A stretch of DNA of 64,000 nucleotides, from assembly GCA_963841445.1 (NCBI GenBank), contig CAWJCP010000002.1, positions 1,622,997-1,686,996 on the forward strand, in the 5' to 3' direction. The stretch is from Mayfieldus sp963841445. Its GTDB lineage: Bacteria > Actinomycetota > Thermoleophilia > Solirubrobacterales > 70-9. The notes under the pieces are model-generated. The model was not told the origin of the DNA and made no database searches. It saw only the letters and a list, made by a program, of their open reading frames with translations. Below are positions 1-8,483 of this stretch, one piece after another. Both the position numbers and the translations under genes were made by a program. Position 1 is the first letter of the stretch. Each line of letters begins with the position of its first letter.

Positions 1-2
1 GC

Positions 3-842
3 TCCGATCAGCAGGCCGACCACGTTCGCCCCGGTGACCGTCTGGATCCGGAAGATCCGGAACGGGACCACCGGCGAGGAAGAGCGCCTCTCGATGCCGA
101 CGAAGGCGGCGAAGAGCAGCGCTGACGCGCCGAGCAGGCCGATCGTCTGGGTCGATCCCCAGCCGGCGCTGTTGGCGTCGACAAGGGCGTAGACGAGCAC
201 CGACAGCGCCCCCGTGACGCTGACCGCCCCGGCCGCGTCGAAGGCCCGCCGCGTCGAGCCGGAGCGGCTCTCGGCCAGCAGGGTCGGCGCGATCGCGGCC
301 GCGGCGAGGCCGATCGGCACGTTGACCCACAGCACCCACTCCCAGCCCAGCCACTGGGTGAGCACGCCGCCGAGCAGCACGCCGGCGGCGCCGCCGCTAC
401 CGGCCACGGCGCCCCAGACGCCGAGCGCCTTGTTGCGCTCGGCGCCATCACGGAAGGTCGTGGTGACGATCGAGAGCGCCGCCGGGGAAAGGATCGCCGC
501 GCCGAGGCCCTGCACGGCCCGGGCCGCGATCAGCTGGCTGTCGTTGGTGGCCAGGCCACCAGCCAGGGAGGCGAGCGCGAAGAGGACAAGGCCTCCCATG
601 AAGACCCGGCGCCTGCCGAGCAGGTCGGCCATCCGCCCGCCGAGCAGCAGGAAGCCGCCGAACGTCAGCACGTAGGCGTTGACGACCCAGGACAGGTTCT
701 CCTGCGAGAAGTCGAGCGCGGTGCCGATCGAGGGCAGCGCGACATTAACGATCGAAGCGTCAAGGACGACCATGAACTGCGCGACGCAGAGGAGCGCCAG
801 GGCTATCCAGCGCCTTCGTTCCGCTACCTGTGCTTCTGTCAT
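3..842 (-). CDS. MFS drug exporter (DHA2/EmrB-QacA type), 3' end cut by the window edge
   Basis: Proton-driven multidrug efflux permease of the inner membrane. The 280 visible residues begin with a short cytoplasmic stretch, then TM1 containing the LDASIVNVALP motif typical of the 14-TM DHA2 family. The loop 2-3 motif GGRMADLLGRRR follows, then motif C-like glycine-rich helices (AVAGSGGAAGVLLGG). The ATG at 842 is chosen because AGGAGG sits about 6 nt upstream. The last helices are outside the window. It is divergent from a TetR-family regulator with inverted repeats between them, the usual arrangement for a drug-induced pump. The substrate cannot be read from sequence. Confidence 0.88.
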   Translation of the reverse strand, partial: MTEAQVAERRRWIALALLCVAQFMVVLDASIVNVALPSIGTALDFSQENLSWVVNAYVLTFGGFLLLGGRMADLLGRRRVFMGGLVLFALASLAGGLATNDSQLIAARAVQGLGAAILSPAALSIVTTTFRDGAERNKALGVWGAVAGSGGAAGVLLGGVLTQWLGWEWVLWVNVPIGLAAAAIAPTLLAESRSGSTRRAFDAAGAVSVTGALSVLVYALVDANSAGWGSTQTIGLLGASALLFAAFVGIERRSSSPVVPFRIFRIQTVTGANVVGLLIG

Positions 843-861
843 CTGGTCCTCCTCTGCTCGC

Positions 862-944
862 TTGCTTCCGAGCTTGGCGTGGCTATAATCGGAACCGGAA
901 CTCCGATTCCGCGGCCGACTATAACGGAACCCGGATTCCGGTTC
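862..944 (+). promoter_or_regulatory. Divergent promoter/operator region of the MFS-TetR pair
   Basis: TTGCTT (862-867) and TATAAT (884-889), 16 nt apart, make a good sigma-70 promoter toward the regulator. The perfect inverted repeat AATCGGA/TCCGATT (887-893/902-908) overlaps the -10. A second repeat, GAACC/GGTTC, lies at 927-931/940-944. These are likely operator sites for the adjacent TetR protein. Binding is inferred. Confidence 0.6.
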
Positions 945-1006
945 TTGTGAATCCCGTCACACAACAGCCAAGCCCCCCACGGTCCGCTCCGGAGCCGGAA
1001 CCGGCG

Positions 1007-1570
1007 ATGCGCGCCGATGCGCGCCGCAACCGCGAGAAGGTGCTGAAGGCCGCCCGCGTCTGCTTGGCCCGCGATGGGCTCGACGCGCAGATGGAGGAGA
1101 TCGCGAGCCGCGCCAAGGTCGGCGTCGGCACGGTGTACCGGCACTTCCCCACCAAGGACGACCTCGTGGTCGCCCTGGCCGCCGAGCGCTTCACCCGGCT
1201 CGCCGAGCTGGCAACCGTCGCGATCGACGACCCCGATCCGTGGGCCGCGTTCTGCGGCTTCCTGCGCGACTCGGCGGAGATCCAGATCGCCGACCGCTCG
1301 CTATCCGAGGTGATGCTGGACCGCTCAGACATCATGGGCGAGCACGCCGAGCGGGTCGGCATCCTGGAGCTCGTCGACCGGCTGATGGATCGTGCCAAGG
1401 AGTCCGGTGACCTGCGCCCCGATGCTGAGCCGGAGGACGTGCCGATGTTGATGTGCGCCCTCGGCGGCGCCGCCGAGATGACGCTGATGAGCTGGGAGCG
1501 CTACCTGGCGATCGCGATCGACGGCTTCCGCGCTCCCGGCACGACGCCGATGCCCGGGCGGCCCGCCTGA
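1007..1570 (+). CDS. TetR/AcrR-family transcriptional repressor
   Basis: A 187-residue one-component regulator. The N-terminal helix-turn-helix (about residues 8-55) contains the family signature VGVGTVYRHFPTKDDL. The rest is an all-helical ligand-binding domain with the TetR C-terminal 'GGAAEMTLMSW' segment. The ATG at 1007 (MRADARRNRE) is the likely start, since the preceding in-frame stretch is Pro-rich linker; a GTG at 947 is an alternative. It is transcribed away from the MFS pump and probably represses both genes through the inverted repeats between them. Confidence 0.85.
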   Translation: MRADARRNREKVLKAARVCLARDGLDAQMEEIASRAKVGVGTVYRHFPTKDDLVVALAAERFTRLAELATVAIDDPDPWAAFCGFLRDSAEIQIADRSLSEVMLDRSDIMGEHAERVGILELVDRLMDRAKESGDLRPDAEPEDVPMLMCALGGAAEMTLMSWERYLAIAIDGFRAPGTTPMPGRPA

Positions 1571-1578
1571 GCACTATT

Positions 1579-1592
1579 GAGCCCGACGGCTC
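1579..1592. terminator. Weak hairpin between convergent tetR and cysC
   Basis: GAGCC-CGAC-GGCTC forms a 5-bp stem with a 4-nt loop in the 43-nt gap between two convergent genes. It has no T-run on either strand. It may help end transcription but is short. Confidence 0.3.
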
Positions 1593-1613
1593 GGTGACGC
1601 CGCCAGTCCGACG

Positions 1614-2171
1614 TCAGGCGGTAACCGAGGCGCCCTGCGGGATCAGCTCGCGCTTCTCCAGATAGGCGATCACCTGCGCCGCGGAGTCCTCGGGCTCCTG
1701 TGACTCGGTGTCGAGCGTGAGCTCGGGGGCCTTCGGCTCCTCGTAGGGATCGGAGACGCCGGTGAACTCCTTGATCTCGCCCGCAAACGCCTTCTTGTAA
1801 AGGCCCTTGACGTCACGCTCGGCGCAGGTATCGACCGAGGCCTTCACGAAGACCTCGATGAAACGCTCGCCCATCATCTCGCGGGCCTCGCCGCGGAGCG
1901 CCTCGTAGGGGGAGATCGCCGCGGTTATCACCGGAACCTCGTTGCGCGAGAGCAGGTTTGCGACGAAGGCGATTCGCCGGATGTTGGTGTCGCGATCCTC
2001 CTTCGAGAAGCCAAGCCCCTTCGAGAGGTTCTCGCGAATCACGTCGCCGTCGAGGATCTCGACGCCGGTGCCGCGCGCCCGCATCTCCTGCTCGACGAGG
2101 TGCGAGATCGTCGTCTTTCCGGCCCCGGAAAGCCCGGTGAACCAGAGCGTGAAGCCCTTCCGTGCAGCCAT
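1614..2171 (-). CDS. cysC: Adenylyl-sulfate (APS) kinase
   Basis: Phosphorylates APS to PAPS with ATP. Residues 7-20 carry the P-loop (GLSGAGKTT); the family motifs LDGDVIRENLSKGLGFS and the FVKAS/CAERDVKGLYKKA segment follow. The length (185 aa) is normal. The ATG at 2171 is preferred over the in-frame start at 2201 because AAGGAGG lies about 12 nt upstream and the longer version would overlap sat. It is last in the sir-cysH-sat-cysC operon. The CysH here has APS-reductase cysteines, so the PAPS made may feed sulfation as well as or instead of reduction. Confidence 0.93.
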   Translation of the reverse strand: MAARKGFTLWFTGLSGAGKTTISHLVEQEMRARGTGVEILDGDVIRENLSKGLGFSKEDRDTNIRRIAFVANLLSRNEVPVITAAISPYEALRGEAREMMGERFIEVFVKASVDTCAERDVKGLYKKAFAGEIKEFTGVSDPYEEPKAPELTLDTESQEPEDSAAQVIAYLEKRELIPQGASVTA

Positions 2172-2178
2172 TGGGTTG

Positions 2179-3255
2179 TCAGTCCTCCTTGTAGGCGTCA
2201 ATCAGGATCTCGGCGACCTCGTCCCTGGAGAACTCATGCGGCGGCTTCTCGCCGTTGCCGAGCATCTCCCGCACCTTGGTCCCGGAGAGGAACACGTGCG
2301 CGTCGGAGTCGTGCGGGCAGGTCTTGCCCGAGGCCATGCCCTCGCACTCGTTGCACCAGAAGGTGTGCTCGAAGAAGAGCGGCTGGATGCCGAGCTCGTC
2401 GATGTCGATCTCGTCGAAGATCTTCTGCGCGTCGTAGGTGCCGTAGTAGTCGCCGACCCCGGCGTGGTCGCGACCGACGATGAAGTGGGTGCAGCCGTAG
2501 TTGCGCCGGATCAGGGCGTGCAGGACGGCCTCGCGCGGGCCGGCGTAATGCATCTTCGACGGGTTGACGCCGAGGATCACGCGGTCCTGCGGGTAGTAGT
2601 TGTCCATCAGGACCTCGTAGCAGCGCATCCGCACGTCGGCGGGGATGTCGCCGGCCTTGGTCTTGCCGATCAGCGGGTGGATGAAGAGGCCGTCGCAGGT
2701 CTCAAGCGCGGCCTTGGTGAGGTACTCGTGAGCGCGGTGGATCGGGTTGCGGGTCTGAAAGGCGACGATCCGCTTCCAGCCTCGCTTCTCGAACTCCTGG
2801 CGCGACTCGGCCGGGGTCAGGTAACGGCGCTGGAACGCGTCCTCGTGGTCGGGTAGCTCGTCGGCCTCGATCGGGCCGGCGATGCAGCGCTCGCCCTCCT
2901 CGAGGATCGCGGCGACGCCGGGGTGCTCGGTGTCGGTGGTCAGGTAGACCTGCTCGGCCTCGTGCCTGGGGTCGCGGTCGAAGACCTCCTCGACCGTGAT
3001 CCGGCCGAGGTGCTTGCCGTCGTCGGCATTGAGCTCGACGACGTCGCCGACCGCGCAGTCGAGGTCGGTGGCAAGGGTGATCGGGATCGACCAGTACTCG
3101 CCCGAGGAGAGGCGCATCTCGTCGCAGACCCGCTTGTGGTCCTCGGAGCCGAGGAAGCCGCGCAGGGGGGCGAAACCGCCGTTGGCCAACATCTCAAAGT
3201 CGGCGGTGTGGCGCTCGGAGAGGGTGAGGGAAAGCTCGGTGGTGGTCTCAGGCAT
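2179..3255 (-). CDS. sat: Sulfate adenylyltransferase (ATP sulfurylase)
   Basis: Activates sulfate with ATP to APS. The 358-residue protein has the PUA-like N-terminal domain (GGFAPLRGFLG), the nucleotide site QTRNPIHRAHEY, the GRDHAGVGDYYG motif, and a C-terminal zinc-type cluster (CNECEGMASGKTCPH) seen in bacterial and archaeal Sat. This is the single-chain Sat type, not CysDN. It lies 48 nt after cysH and 7 nt before cysC on the same strand, so translation is probably coupled within the operon. Confidence 0.95.
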   Translation of the reverse strand: MPETTTELSLTLSERHTADFEMLANGGFAPLRGFLGSEDHKRVCDEMRLSSGEYWSIPITLATDLDCAVGDVVELNADDGKHLGRITVEEVFDRDPRHEAEQVYLTTDTEHPGVAAILEEGERCIAGPIEADELPDHEDAFQRRYLTPAESRQEFEKRGWKRIVAFQTRNPIHRAHEYLTKAALETCDGLFIHPLIGKTKAGDIPADVRMRCYEVLMDNYYPQDRVILGVNPSKMHYAGPREAVLHALIRRNYGCTHFIVGRDHAGVGDYYGTYDAQKIFDEIDIDELGIQPLFFEHTFWCNECEGMASGKTCPHDSDAHVFLSGTKVREMLGNGEKPPHEFSRDEVAEILIDAYKED

Positions 3256-3303
3256 CGGCAGCGGGCCAGGGTAGCGGTTAGGCCGACCCTCGCGTCGCGG
3301 CGC

Positions 3304-4023
3304 TCAGTTGATCCCGCACTCGGTCTTCGACGCGCCGGCCCAGCGGCCGGCCCGATCGTCTTCGCCGGGTGCGACCGGCTTCGTGCAGTGCGTGCAGCCG
3401 ATCGAGGGGAAGTTCCGGTCGTGAAGCGGGTTGTAGGGGACGTCGTTTTCGCGGATGTAGGCCCAGACCTGCTCCTGGGTCCAGTCGGCGATCGGGTTCA
3501 GCTTCCAGAGCCCGAAGCGGCGATCCCAGGTGAGCTTCGGCGCGTTGGCCCGATGCTGGGAGTCCTCGCGTCGAATGCCGGAGACCCAGGCCTCGACGCT
3601 GGACAGCGCGTCACGCATCGGCTCGACCTTGCGGATCCCGCAGCAGGAGTCCGGGTCGCGCTTCCAGAGCTCGTCGCCGTAGCGCCGCGCCTGCTCTTCG
3701 ATCGTGATGTTGTGGAAGCGCTCGAACTCGATCCCGTAGTGCTCCGCGAGCCGGTCGCGGGTCGCGTAGGTCTCCTCGAAGAGCACGTCGGTGTCGAGGT
3801 AGAAGAAGCGCGCGTCAGGCGCGATCTTGGTTGCGATGTCGATCACCACCGAGCTCGTCTTCTGAAACGAGCAGGCGATGTAGAGGCTCGGGTGGAAGGT
3901 CTCGAAGGCCCACTCGAGCGCCTCGCGGGCGCCCTTGGGCTCGAGCTCGGCGGCCACCGCCTCGGCGTCGATGTCGAAGGCTGTCTCTGGCACGGGATCC
4001 GTGAGTGTGGCAAGCGGCTTCAT
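3304..4023 (-). CDS. cysH: Assimilatory APS reductase (phosphoadenylylsulfate reductase family)
   Basis: Reduces APS to sulfite using thioredoxin. The PP-loop-type adenylyl site is at CSFQKTSSVV (about residues 51-60). The paired Cys-Cys (DSCCGIRK) and CTHC (near residue 215) are the four ligands of the [4Fe-4S] cluster that mark APS-using enzymes. The catalytic cysteine is in the terminal ECGIN. Its length, 239 aa, is typical. It starts 10 nt after sir ends. A thioredoxin gene lies at the far end of the window (63.4 kb) but is not linked. Confidence 0.93.
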   Translation of the reverse strand: MKPLATLTDPVPETAFDIDAEAVAAELEPKGAREALEWAFETFHPSLYIACSFQKTSSVVIDIATKIAPDARFFYLDTDVLFEETYATRDRLAEHYGIEFERFHNITIEEQARRYGDELWKRDPDSCCGIRKVEPMRDALSSVEAWVSGIRREDSQHRANAPKLTWDRRFGLWKLNPIADWTQEQVWAYIRENDVPYNPLHDRNFPSIGCTHCTKPVAPGEDDRAGRWAGASKTECGIN

Positions 4024-4033
4024 CGGAACGGCG

Positions 4034-5902
4034 TCAAACCGCGCATTCCCCTTCTCCGCGCTCGACCTTGTACGGCTCGGAGCGGTTCCAATCGACGAAC
4101 TGGAGCATGTTGTCGAGGCTGAACTCGGCCGGCATCGCCAGGTCTGAGACCTGACGCTCGAACTCCTCGGTGCCGACCCGCTCGACGAAGTCGGTGAAGA
4201 TCTCGCCCTCTGAGCGCTGCGCCTCGTAGAAGCGCAGCCAGCGCTCGATCGCGTCGGGAACCCGCTTCGCCGGCAGCCGCGACTTCAGCCGCTTGCCAAA
4301 TGTCGCGCCGGCATGAGACCGGCCGCCGATGTGGGGGATGTAGGCGGGCATCTGGCGGCCGTTGACCTTCAAAGAGGCGCCGTAGAAGCCAATGTTGCCG
4401 ATGTGGTGCTGGCCGCAGCCGTTCGGGCAGCCGCTCATCTTTATGTGGATCTGGCGGGTCAGGGGATCGGTGATCTTCATCTCCTCGACCCGCTGCTGGA
4501 TCGCCTCGTTGAGGCCCATCGAGCTGGTGATGCCGAGCTTGCAACTGTCGGTGCCGGGGCAGCTGACGACGTCGGTGATCTCCTGCGCGCCGGCGCCGCC
4601 GAGGTCGAGCTCGACCAGGCGGGTCCAGACGTCGTAGAGGGACTCGTCGCGGACCCAGCGCAGGACGAAGTTCTGCTCCACGCAGGTGCGGGCGTATCCG
4701 CCGCTGAAGTCGCGCATCACCCGGGCCAGGCCGCGGAACTGCTCCGGGGAGAGGTCGCCGCGGGTCACCTTGACCTCGACGGCGGAGAAACCCGGCTGGC
4801 GCTGCGAGATGACGTTGCCGTCGAGGAAGCGCTCGAATTGCTCCCCGTCGCCGTTCGGGCTCGAGTAGCTCTCCGGGACCGGCGGGGCGTCGGCTTCCTC
4901 GTCGGTGTCGATGCGGCCGCGCTCGACCGCGCCCTCGAAGTCGCGATCGAGGACCCAGTCGCCGTCCAGCTCGGCCTCGATGCGCCGGTTGAACTCCTCG
5001 ATCCCGATCTTGTCGACGAGGACCTTGATCCGGGCCCGGGCGCGGTTGGCGCGCAGCCAGTCCTGGCGGTCGAAGATCCGCAGCGCCGCCTCGGAGACCT
5101 TCAGGTACTCGCCGTCCTCGGCGGCGGCGAACTCGGTGATCGTCTCGGCGATCCGCGGCATGATCGAGGTGCCGCCGCCGACCACGACCTTGAAGCCCCG
5201 CACCCCGTCCTCGATCCGCGGGATGAAGCCGAGGTCATGGATCGGGGTGATCGCGCGGTCGGCGTCCGAAGCGGTGAAGGCCGTCTTCCACTTGCGCGGC
5301 ATCAGTTGCGTGGTGGGGTGGCGGACGAAGTAGCGCACGTAGGCCGCTGCGTAGGGGGTCGGGTCGAAGGTCTCGTCCGCGAGCAGGCCGGCGTAGGGGT
5401 CGCCGGTCACGTTGCGAACCGTGTTGCCGCAGCCCTCCCGCGAGGAGAGGCCGGCCTCGCCGAGCTCGCGGATCAGCTTCGCCGCGTCGTCGAGCGGGAC
5501 ATGATGGATCTGGATGTTCTGGCGCGTCGTGATGTGGCCCTTGCGCAATGGCGCATAGCTTTCGATCACGTCGGCGAACGCCTCCATCTGCTCCGGGCTG
5601 ACCCCACCGTAGGGCAGCTTGACCCGGATCATCTGCACGCCGGGCTGGCGCTGTCCATAGACGCCCTGCTTGAGCCGGAAGCCGATGAACTCGTCCTCTG
5701 AGAGCTGCTCGGAGAGGAACTTGCCCGCCTCGGTGTCGAAGTCGTCGAACTCGCGCTCGAGGATCGGGATCACGTGCCCCGGGACGTCCTCGAAGGTCTC
5801 GGGGTTGCGCAGCGAGCCCAGCTTGCCCTTGCCGGACTGCTTCTTGCCGTGATCCTCGTCGAGCTCTGTGGTCTTCGGGGCGGGGGCCGAAACCGGCTCC
5901 AT
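4034..5902 (-). CDS. sir: Ferredoxin-dependent sulfite reductase (siroheme, 4Fe-4S)
   Basis: Six-electron reduction of sulfite to sulfide. It has two copies of the nitrite/sulfite reductase half-domain. The cluster and siroheme ligands are in CPGTDSCKLG and SGCPNGCGQHH near the C-terminus; the substrate-side motif RKGHITTRQNIQ is near residue 115. The ATG at 5902 (622 aa) is chosen because GGAGAA stands 8 nt upstream; a TTG at 5953 would add 17 residues. First gene of the sulfate-assimilation operon. A nitrite-reducing paralogue (NirA) would look similar, but the linkage to cysH, sat and cysC makes sulfite the likely substrate. Confidence 0.92.
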   Translation of the reverse strand: MEPVSAPAPKTTELDEDHGKKQSGKGKLGSLRNPETFEDVPGHVIPILEREFDDFDTEAGKFLSEQLSEDEFIGFRLKQGVYGQRQPGVQMIRVKLPYGGVSPEQMEAFADVIESYAPLRKGHITTRQNIQIHHVPLDDAAKLIRELGEAGLSSREGCGNTVRNVTGDPYAGLLADETFDPTPYAAAYVRYFVRHPTTQLMPRKWKTAFTASDADRAITPIHDLGFIPRIEDGVRGFKVVVGGGTSIMPRIAETITEFAAAEDGEYLKVSEAALRIFDRQDWLRANRARARIKVLVDKIGIEEFNRRIEAELDGDWVLDRDFEGAVERGRIDTDEEADAPPVPESYSSPNGDGEQFERFLDGNVISQRQPGFSAVEVKVTRGDLSPEQFRGLARVMRDFSGGYARTCVEQNFVLRWVRDESLYDVWTRLVELDLGGAGAQEITDVVSCPGTDSCKLGITSSMGLNEAIQQRVEEMKITDPLTRQIHIKMSGCPNGCGQHHIGNIGFYGASLKVNGRQMPAYIPHIGGRSHAGATFGKRLKSRLPAKRVPDAIERWLRFYEAQRSEGEIFTDFVERVGTEEFERQVSDLAMPAEFSLDNMLQFVDWNRSEPYKVERGEGECAV

Positions 5903-5954
5903 GGGGCGTTCTCCAGGTTGGCGGTAGGCGGGCACGCCTGTCTCAGGCGTCAAG

Positions 5955-5998
5955 CGGCGGCAAATAGTACTAAACCTGACAGCAATTTAAGTATTTCC
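5955..5998 (-). promoter_or_regulatory. AT-rich promoter region of the sir-cysH-sat-cysC operon
   Basis: A sharply AT-rich 44-nt island in otherwise G+C-rich DNA, just upstream of sir. On the minus strand it holds TTGCTG followed by TTTAGTACTATTTG. It is the only plausible promoter for the operon; exact boxes are uncertain. Confidence 0.45.
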
Positions 5999-6071
5999 GC
6001 CCCCGGCGCCTCGGCAGGGGGTCTGTGCCTCCCTAGGACCACCGCATGGATCGCCGGGCGGGCCTACACGA

Positions 6072-6103
6072 CGAGCGGCCGGCGCATCCGCGCCGGCCGC
6101 TCG
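6072..6103 (-). terminator. Strong 14-bp hairpin after the VWA gene
   Basis: A perfect 14-bp G+C-rich stem (6072-6085 pairing with 6090-6103) around the loop ATCC, placed just after the VWA stop and before the sulfur operon promoter. There is no T-tract, as is common for actinobacterial terminators. Confidence 0.65.
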
Positions 6104-6128
6104 GCTAAGGCGAGTCTTGGTCAGCGAC

Positions 6129-7193
6129 TCAGCGGATCACCTGCGTGGTGACCACCGTCGGAGGCGTGCCCTTCGGGAACGTCTTCGCCTTGATCTTGAA
6201 CTTGAGCTTCATCTTCTTGACCTTCATGCCCTTGCGCTTGGCCTTCTTGCGCAGATGCTTCTTCGCCTTCTTGACCTTCTTGAGGCCGACGGTCGCGAAG
6301 GTGGCGCCCGCGGTCTCCTTTGCCTTCACCTTGACCTTGACCGTCTTCCTCCGCGAGGTGGTCGCCCTCCCGTGGGTGCCCACGAGCTTGCCGGTCAGCT
6401 TGAAGTTGACCGGGTCGAAGACGACCGTCGGGCTGTCCCAGCTGATCAGGATGTCGCTGGAGTTGCCCAGCGGGGCGAAGGTGTAACTCACCTTCTGGCC
6501 CTGCTTCGTGAACGTCTTGGTGAACGTCACTGGCGCCGCGTTGCAGGACACCTGGGCCGCGATGCTGGCGGCAACTGGCTGAACAGCCGCTGCGTTCGCC
6601 ACGAAGTACGGTGCCGGCCCGCCGGTCAGCGAGGCGATCTGTGCGAGCAGCGTCTGCGCCGCGGCGTTCGTGGCGAAGTCCTGTCCCAGACCGATCACGT
6701 AGGTCTTCACGTACGGAGCCGGTGGGTTGGGAGCGTCACCGGGGAATCCGTCGGTGAGGAAGATCCTCGCGTCGGCGGTCCCGTTGTGCGCGGTCGCGCC
6801 CGCCCAGGCCTCCTGGTAGCTGGTGCCGCCGTTGTTTGCATCCACCTGCTGGAACGAGTTCTGCATCGCCTGGTTCACGCCCGGAATCGTCCCCGGCCCG
6901 AACAGGTTGTTGGCCGTCGAGCCGAACTCGATGCCTCCGAAGATGCGGCCGTTGTTCGAGTTGATGCTCGCGAACGCGCTCAGCAGCGACGTCCGGAACT
7001 TGCCCGGGTCCGAGCTGATCATCGAGCCCGAGTCGTCGATGATCGCCTCGATGTTCTTGGCGGGCTTGCACGAGGCGGACGCGACAGCATTGCCGCCCCC
7101 GGCCGCCGCCGACCCACCCAGCGCTGTCAGCGAGACGAGCGCAGCGAGAGCCAAGGCGAATGCGCCCCGGATTGTCGAAAAGCGCGTGGACAT
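6129..7193 (-). CDS. Secreted VWA-domain protein with Lys-rich C-terminal tail
   Basis: A 354-residue exported protein. The N-terminal signal peptide runs through a hydrophobic stretch ending in AAAGG. A von Willebrand A domain follows: the MIDAS start DDSGSM (canonical DxSxS), GGTSYQEA and FLTDGFPGD supply the metal site. Then comes a beta-type region, and a C-terminal about 70 residues packed with Lys/Arg in alternating VKVKVKAK patterns. The start at 7193 is chosen because GGAGGGG lies 6 nt upstream; two earlier ATGs lie within or on that site. The tail resembles those of the proteins at 34.6, 35.8 and 36.9 kb and is probably a surface-binding domain (inference). Function unknown; metal-dependent adhesion is likely. 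Confidence 0.8.
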   Translation of the reverse strand: MSTRFSTIRGAFALALAALVSLTALGGSAAAGGGNAVASASCKPAKNIEAIIDDSGSMISSDPGKFRTSLLSAFASINSNNGRIFGGIEFGSTANNLFGPGTIPGVNQAMQNSFQQVDANNGGTSYQEAWAGATAHNGTADARIFLTDGFPGDAPNPPAPYVKTYVIGLGQDFATNAAAQTLLAQIASLTGGPAPYFVANAAAVQPVAASIAAQVSCNAAPVTFTKTFTKQGQKVSYTFAPLGNSSDILISWDSPTVVFDPVNFKLTGKLVGTHGRATTSRRKTVKVKVKAKETAGATFATVGLKKVKKAKKHLRKKAKRKGMKVKKMKLKFKIKAKTFPKGTPPTVVTTQVIR

Positions 7194-7405
7194 GTTCATC
7201 CCCTCCATGTCAAAGGACGGATCCTCACCTCCAACGCAAGTCGACCGCTGATCGAGGAACTCATCCCTGTTTTCTCTGGCGGCGCGAACTTACCGGTGGA
7301 GGGGGACGCACGCGGTGTCACCGCGGAGAAACTCGGGTTAATGCCAACCGTGGTGTACGCGGTTCTAAGTAAATGTTGCGGTTTCCGGCAGTCCCCTGGG
7401 GCGCG
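7194..7405 (-). promoter_or_regulatory. Upstream region of the VWA gene with a perfect inverted repeat
   Basis: No gene found in these 212 nt. CGCGGTG-T-CACCGCG (7310-7316/7318-7324) is a perfect 7-bp inverted repeat of operator type. A smaller one, GGTT/AACC, lies at 7335-7338/7345-7348. Possible regulator binding sites for the VWA gene. Confidence 0.35.
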
Positions 7406-7816
7406 TCAAGGACCTCTGCGCCGGGCCTCGAGAACCGACGCCGCCTCGCCCGACTCGGCCACGTAGCCGCCCTCGGGCTCGAGCGGGCGATCCTCGTCCG
7501 TCCAGGCGCTGATCCCGCCCGCCAGGGCGTAGGCATCGAAGCCAGCGGCGCGCAGACCGTCGGCGGCCAGCTCCGAGCGCGAGCCCGAACGGCAGTAGAG
7601 GACCACCGGTCGCTCGCGGTCGAGGCCTCGCGCCTCGGCTGGCAGGTCGTTGACCTCGACCCGGCGCGCTCCGGGGATCCTTCCCGCCTCCCACTCGTGG
7701 GGGCGGCGCACGTCGATGACCTCGGCTTCAGCGGCCGCCAGCATCTCTGCAAGGCGCGCCGGCGGCAAGTCGCCGCCGTGCTCGGTTCCCTCGGTGTCGA
7801 TCCGCTCGCCGACCAT
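7406..7816 (-). CDS. Single-domain rhodanese-like sulfurtransferase
   Basis: A 136-residue cytoplasmic protein with one rhodanese domain: VIDVRRPHEWEAGRIPGA (CH2A), active-site loop CRSGSRS with the persulfide cysteine near residue 75, and the terminal LAGGISAW motif. It probably moves sulfane sulfur to an acceptor. It is about 1.5 kb from the sulfur operon and separated by the VWA gene, so a functional link is only possible. Standard start ATG; no strong Shine-Dalgarno seen. Confidence 0.9.
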   Translation of the reverse strand: MVGERIDTEGTEHGGDLPPARLAEMLAAAEAEVIDVRRPHEWEAGRIPGARRVEVNDLPAEARGLDRERPVVLYCRSGSRSELAADGLRAAGFDAYALAGGISAWTDEDRPLEPEGGYVAESGEAASVLEARRRGP

Positions 7817-7934
7817 GACTCTCTGGATTGGGTCGCATCTCCGGGTCGCTGGCTTCGGGCTCGCTCACGCACGATCTCAGTGCGCTCGCGTCGCCCGTCA
7901 GCCTGCTTCCCCGGACCTGCTCGGCCCCAGCGCG

Positions 7935-8144
7935 TCAGTCTACGTCGGTTCCTTCAATCAAAAATGCGACGCGGACGTGGGCGCGGTACTCGTCGAGGTT
8001 CTCGCCGCGGATCCCGGTCGAGACGATGTCGACGGCGCGGATGTTGCGCAGCGACCCCGTTGCATGGCTCAGGGCCTGCTTTGCGGCGTCGTCGGTCGAG
8101 GTCTTCGAACTGCCAACCAACTCGATGATCTTCACTACTGCCAA
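7935..8144 (-). CDS. Dodecin (flavin-storage protein)
   Basis: A 69-residue dodecin: VVKIIELVGSS at the N-terminus, helix DDAAKQALSHAT, then VDIVSTGI and the C-terminal beta strands (YRAHVRVAFLIEG). Dodecins form hollow dodecamers that bind riboflavin/FMN pairs. The start is a TTG at 8144 with AGGAGAG about 4 nt upstream; no ATG exists in this frame nearby. A very long open frame continues upstream in phase through the ornithine-cyclodeaminase gene, but that is antisense and not coding. Confidence 0.9.
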   Translation of the reverse strand: MAVVKIIELVGSSKTSTDDAAKQALSHATGSLRNIRAVDIVSTGIRGENLDEYRAHVRVAFLIEGTDVD

Positions 8145-8182
8145 GGGACTCTCCTCCTTGCTTGCGGGTTGAGGCCCTTGTT

Positions 8183-8425
8183 CTATCCCGAAGCGGGACC
8201 GCGGGCAAGTCGGTCCCACGCGATCGCTCCCGGATCGCGGGCCACGCCCTCGCGAAGGGCGGCCTGCTGCCAGCGGCTCGGCGCCCCCGAGGCGGGCGCC
8301 AGGGCGGTCTCGGCGAGGAACTGCTCCAGCGCGGCGACGATCGCGGCGCCCTCTTCGGGAGTAGGGACACCGCCGATCATCTCGATGCGCGGGCGCGGTG
8401 GCTGGCGCTTGCCGTTGCTGGCCAT
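8183..8425 (-). CDS. Acyl-CoA carboxylase epsilon subunit-like protein
   Basis: 80 residues with the short family motif GGVPTPEEGAAIVAAL, then a Trp-containing tail (SRWQQAALRE), as in the actinobacterial epsilon subunits that bind and activate the carboxyltransferase beta subunit. These are usually beside accD/pccB; here the beta subunit is 5 kb away at 13.3 kb. A TAGAGT box ends 6 nt before the ATG with no Shine-Dalgarno, so the mRNA is probably leaderless. Family assignment rests on one short motif plus length. Confidence 0.72.
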   Translation of the reverse strand: MASNGKRQPPRPRIEMIGGVPTPEEGAAIVAALEQFLAETALAPASGAPSRWQQAALREGVARDPGAIAWDRLARGPASG

Positions 8426-8483
8426 GTCGCGACTCTAGCCGCATGCCGGGCGGCTCAACGGCGCGAAGCGGTATGACTGAGCG

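Noticed and set aside
4313..5701. 462-codon open frame on the plus strand
   Set aside because: Antisense to sir; Val/Asp/Leu-rich composition without motifs, typical of shadow frames.
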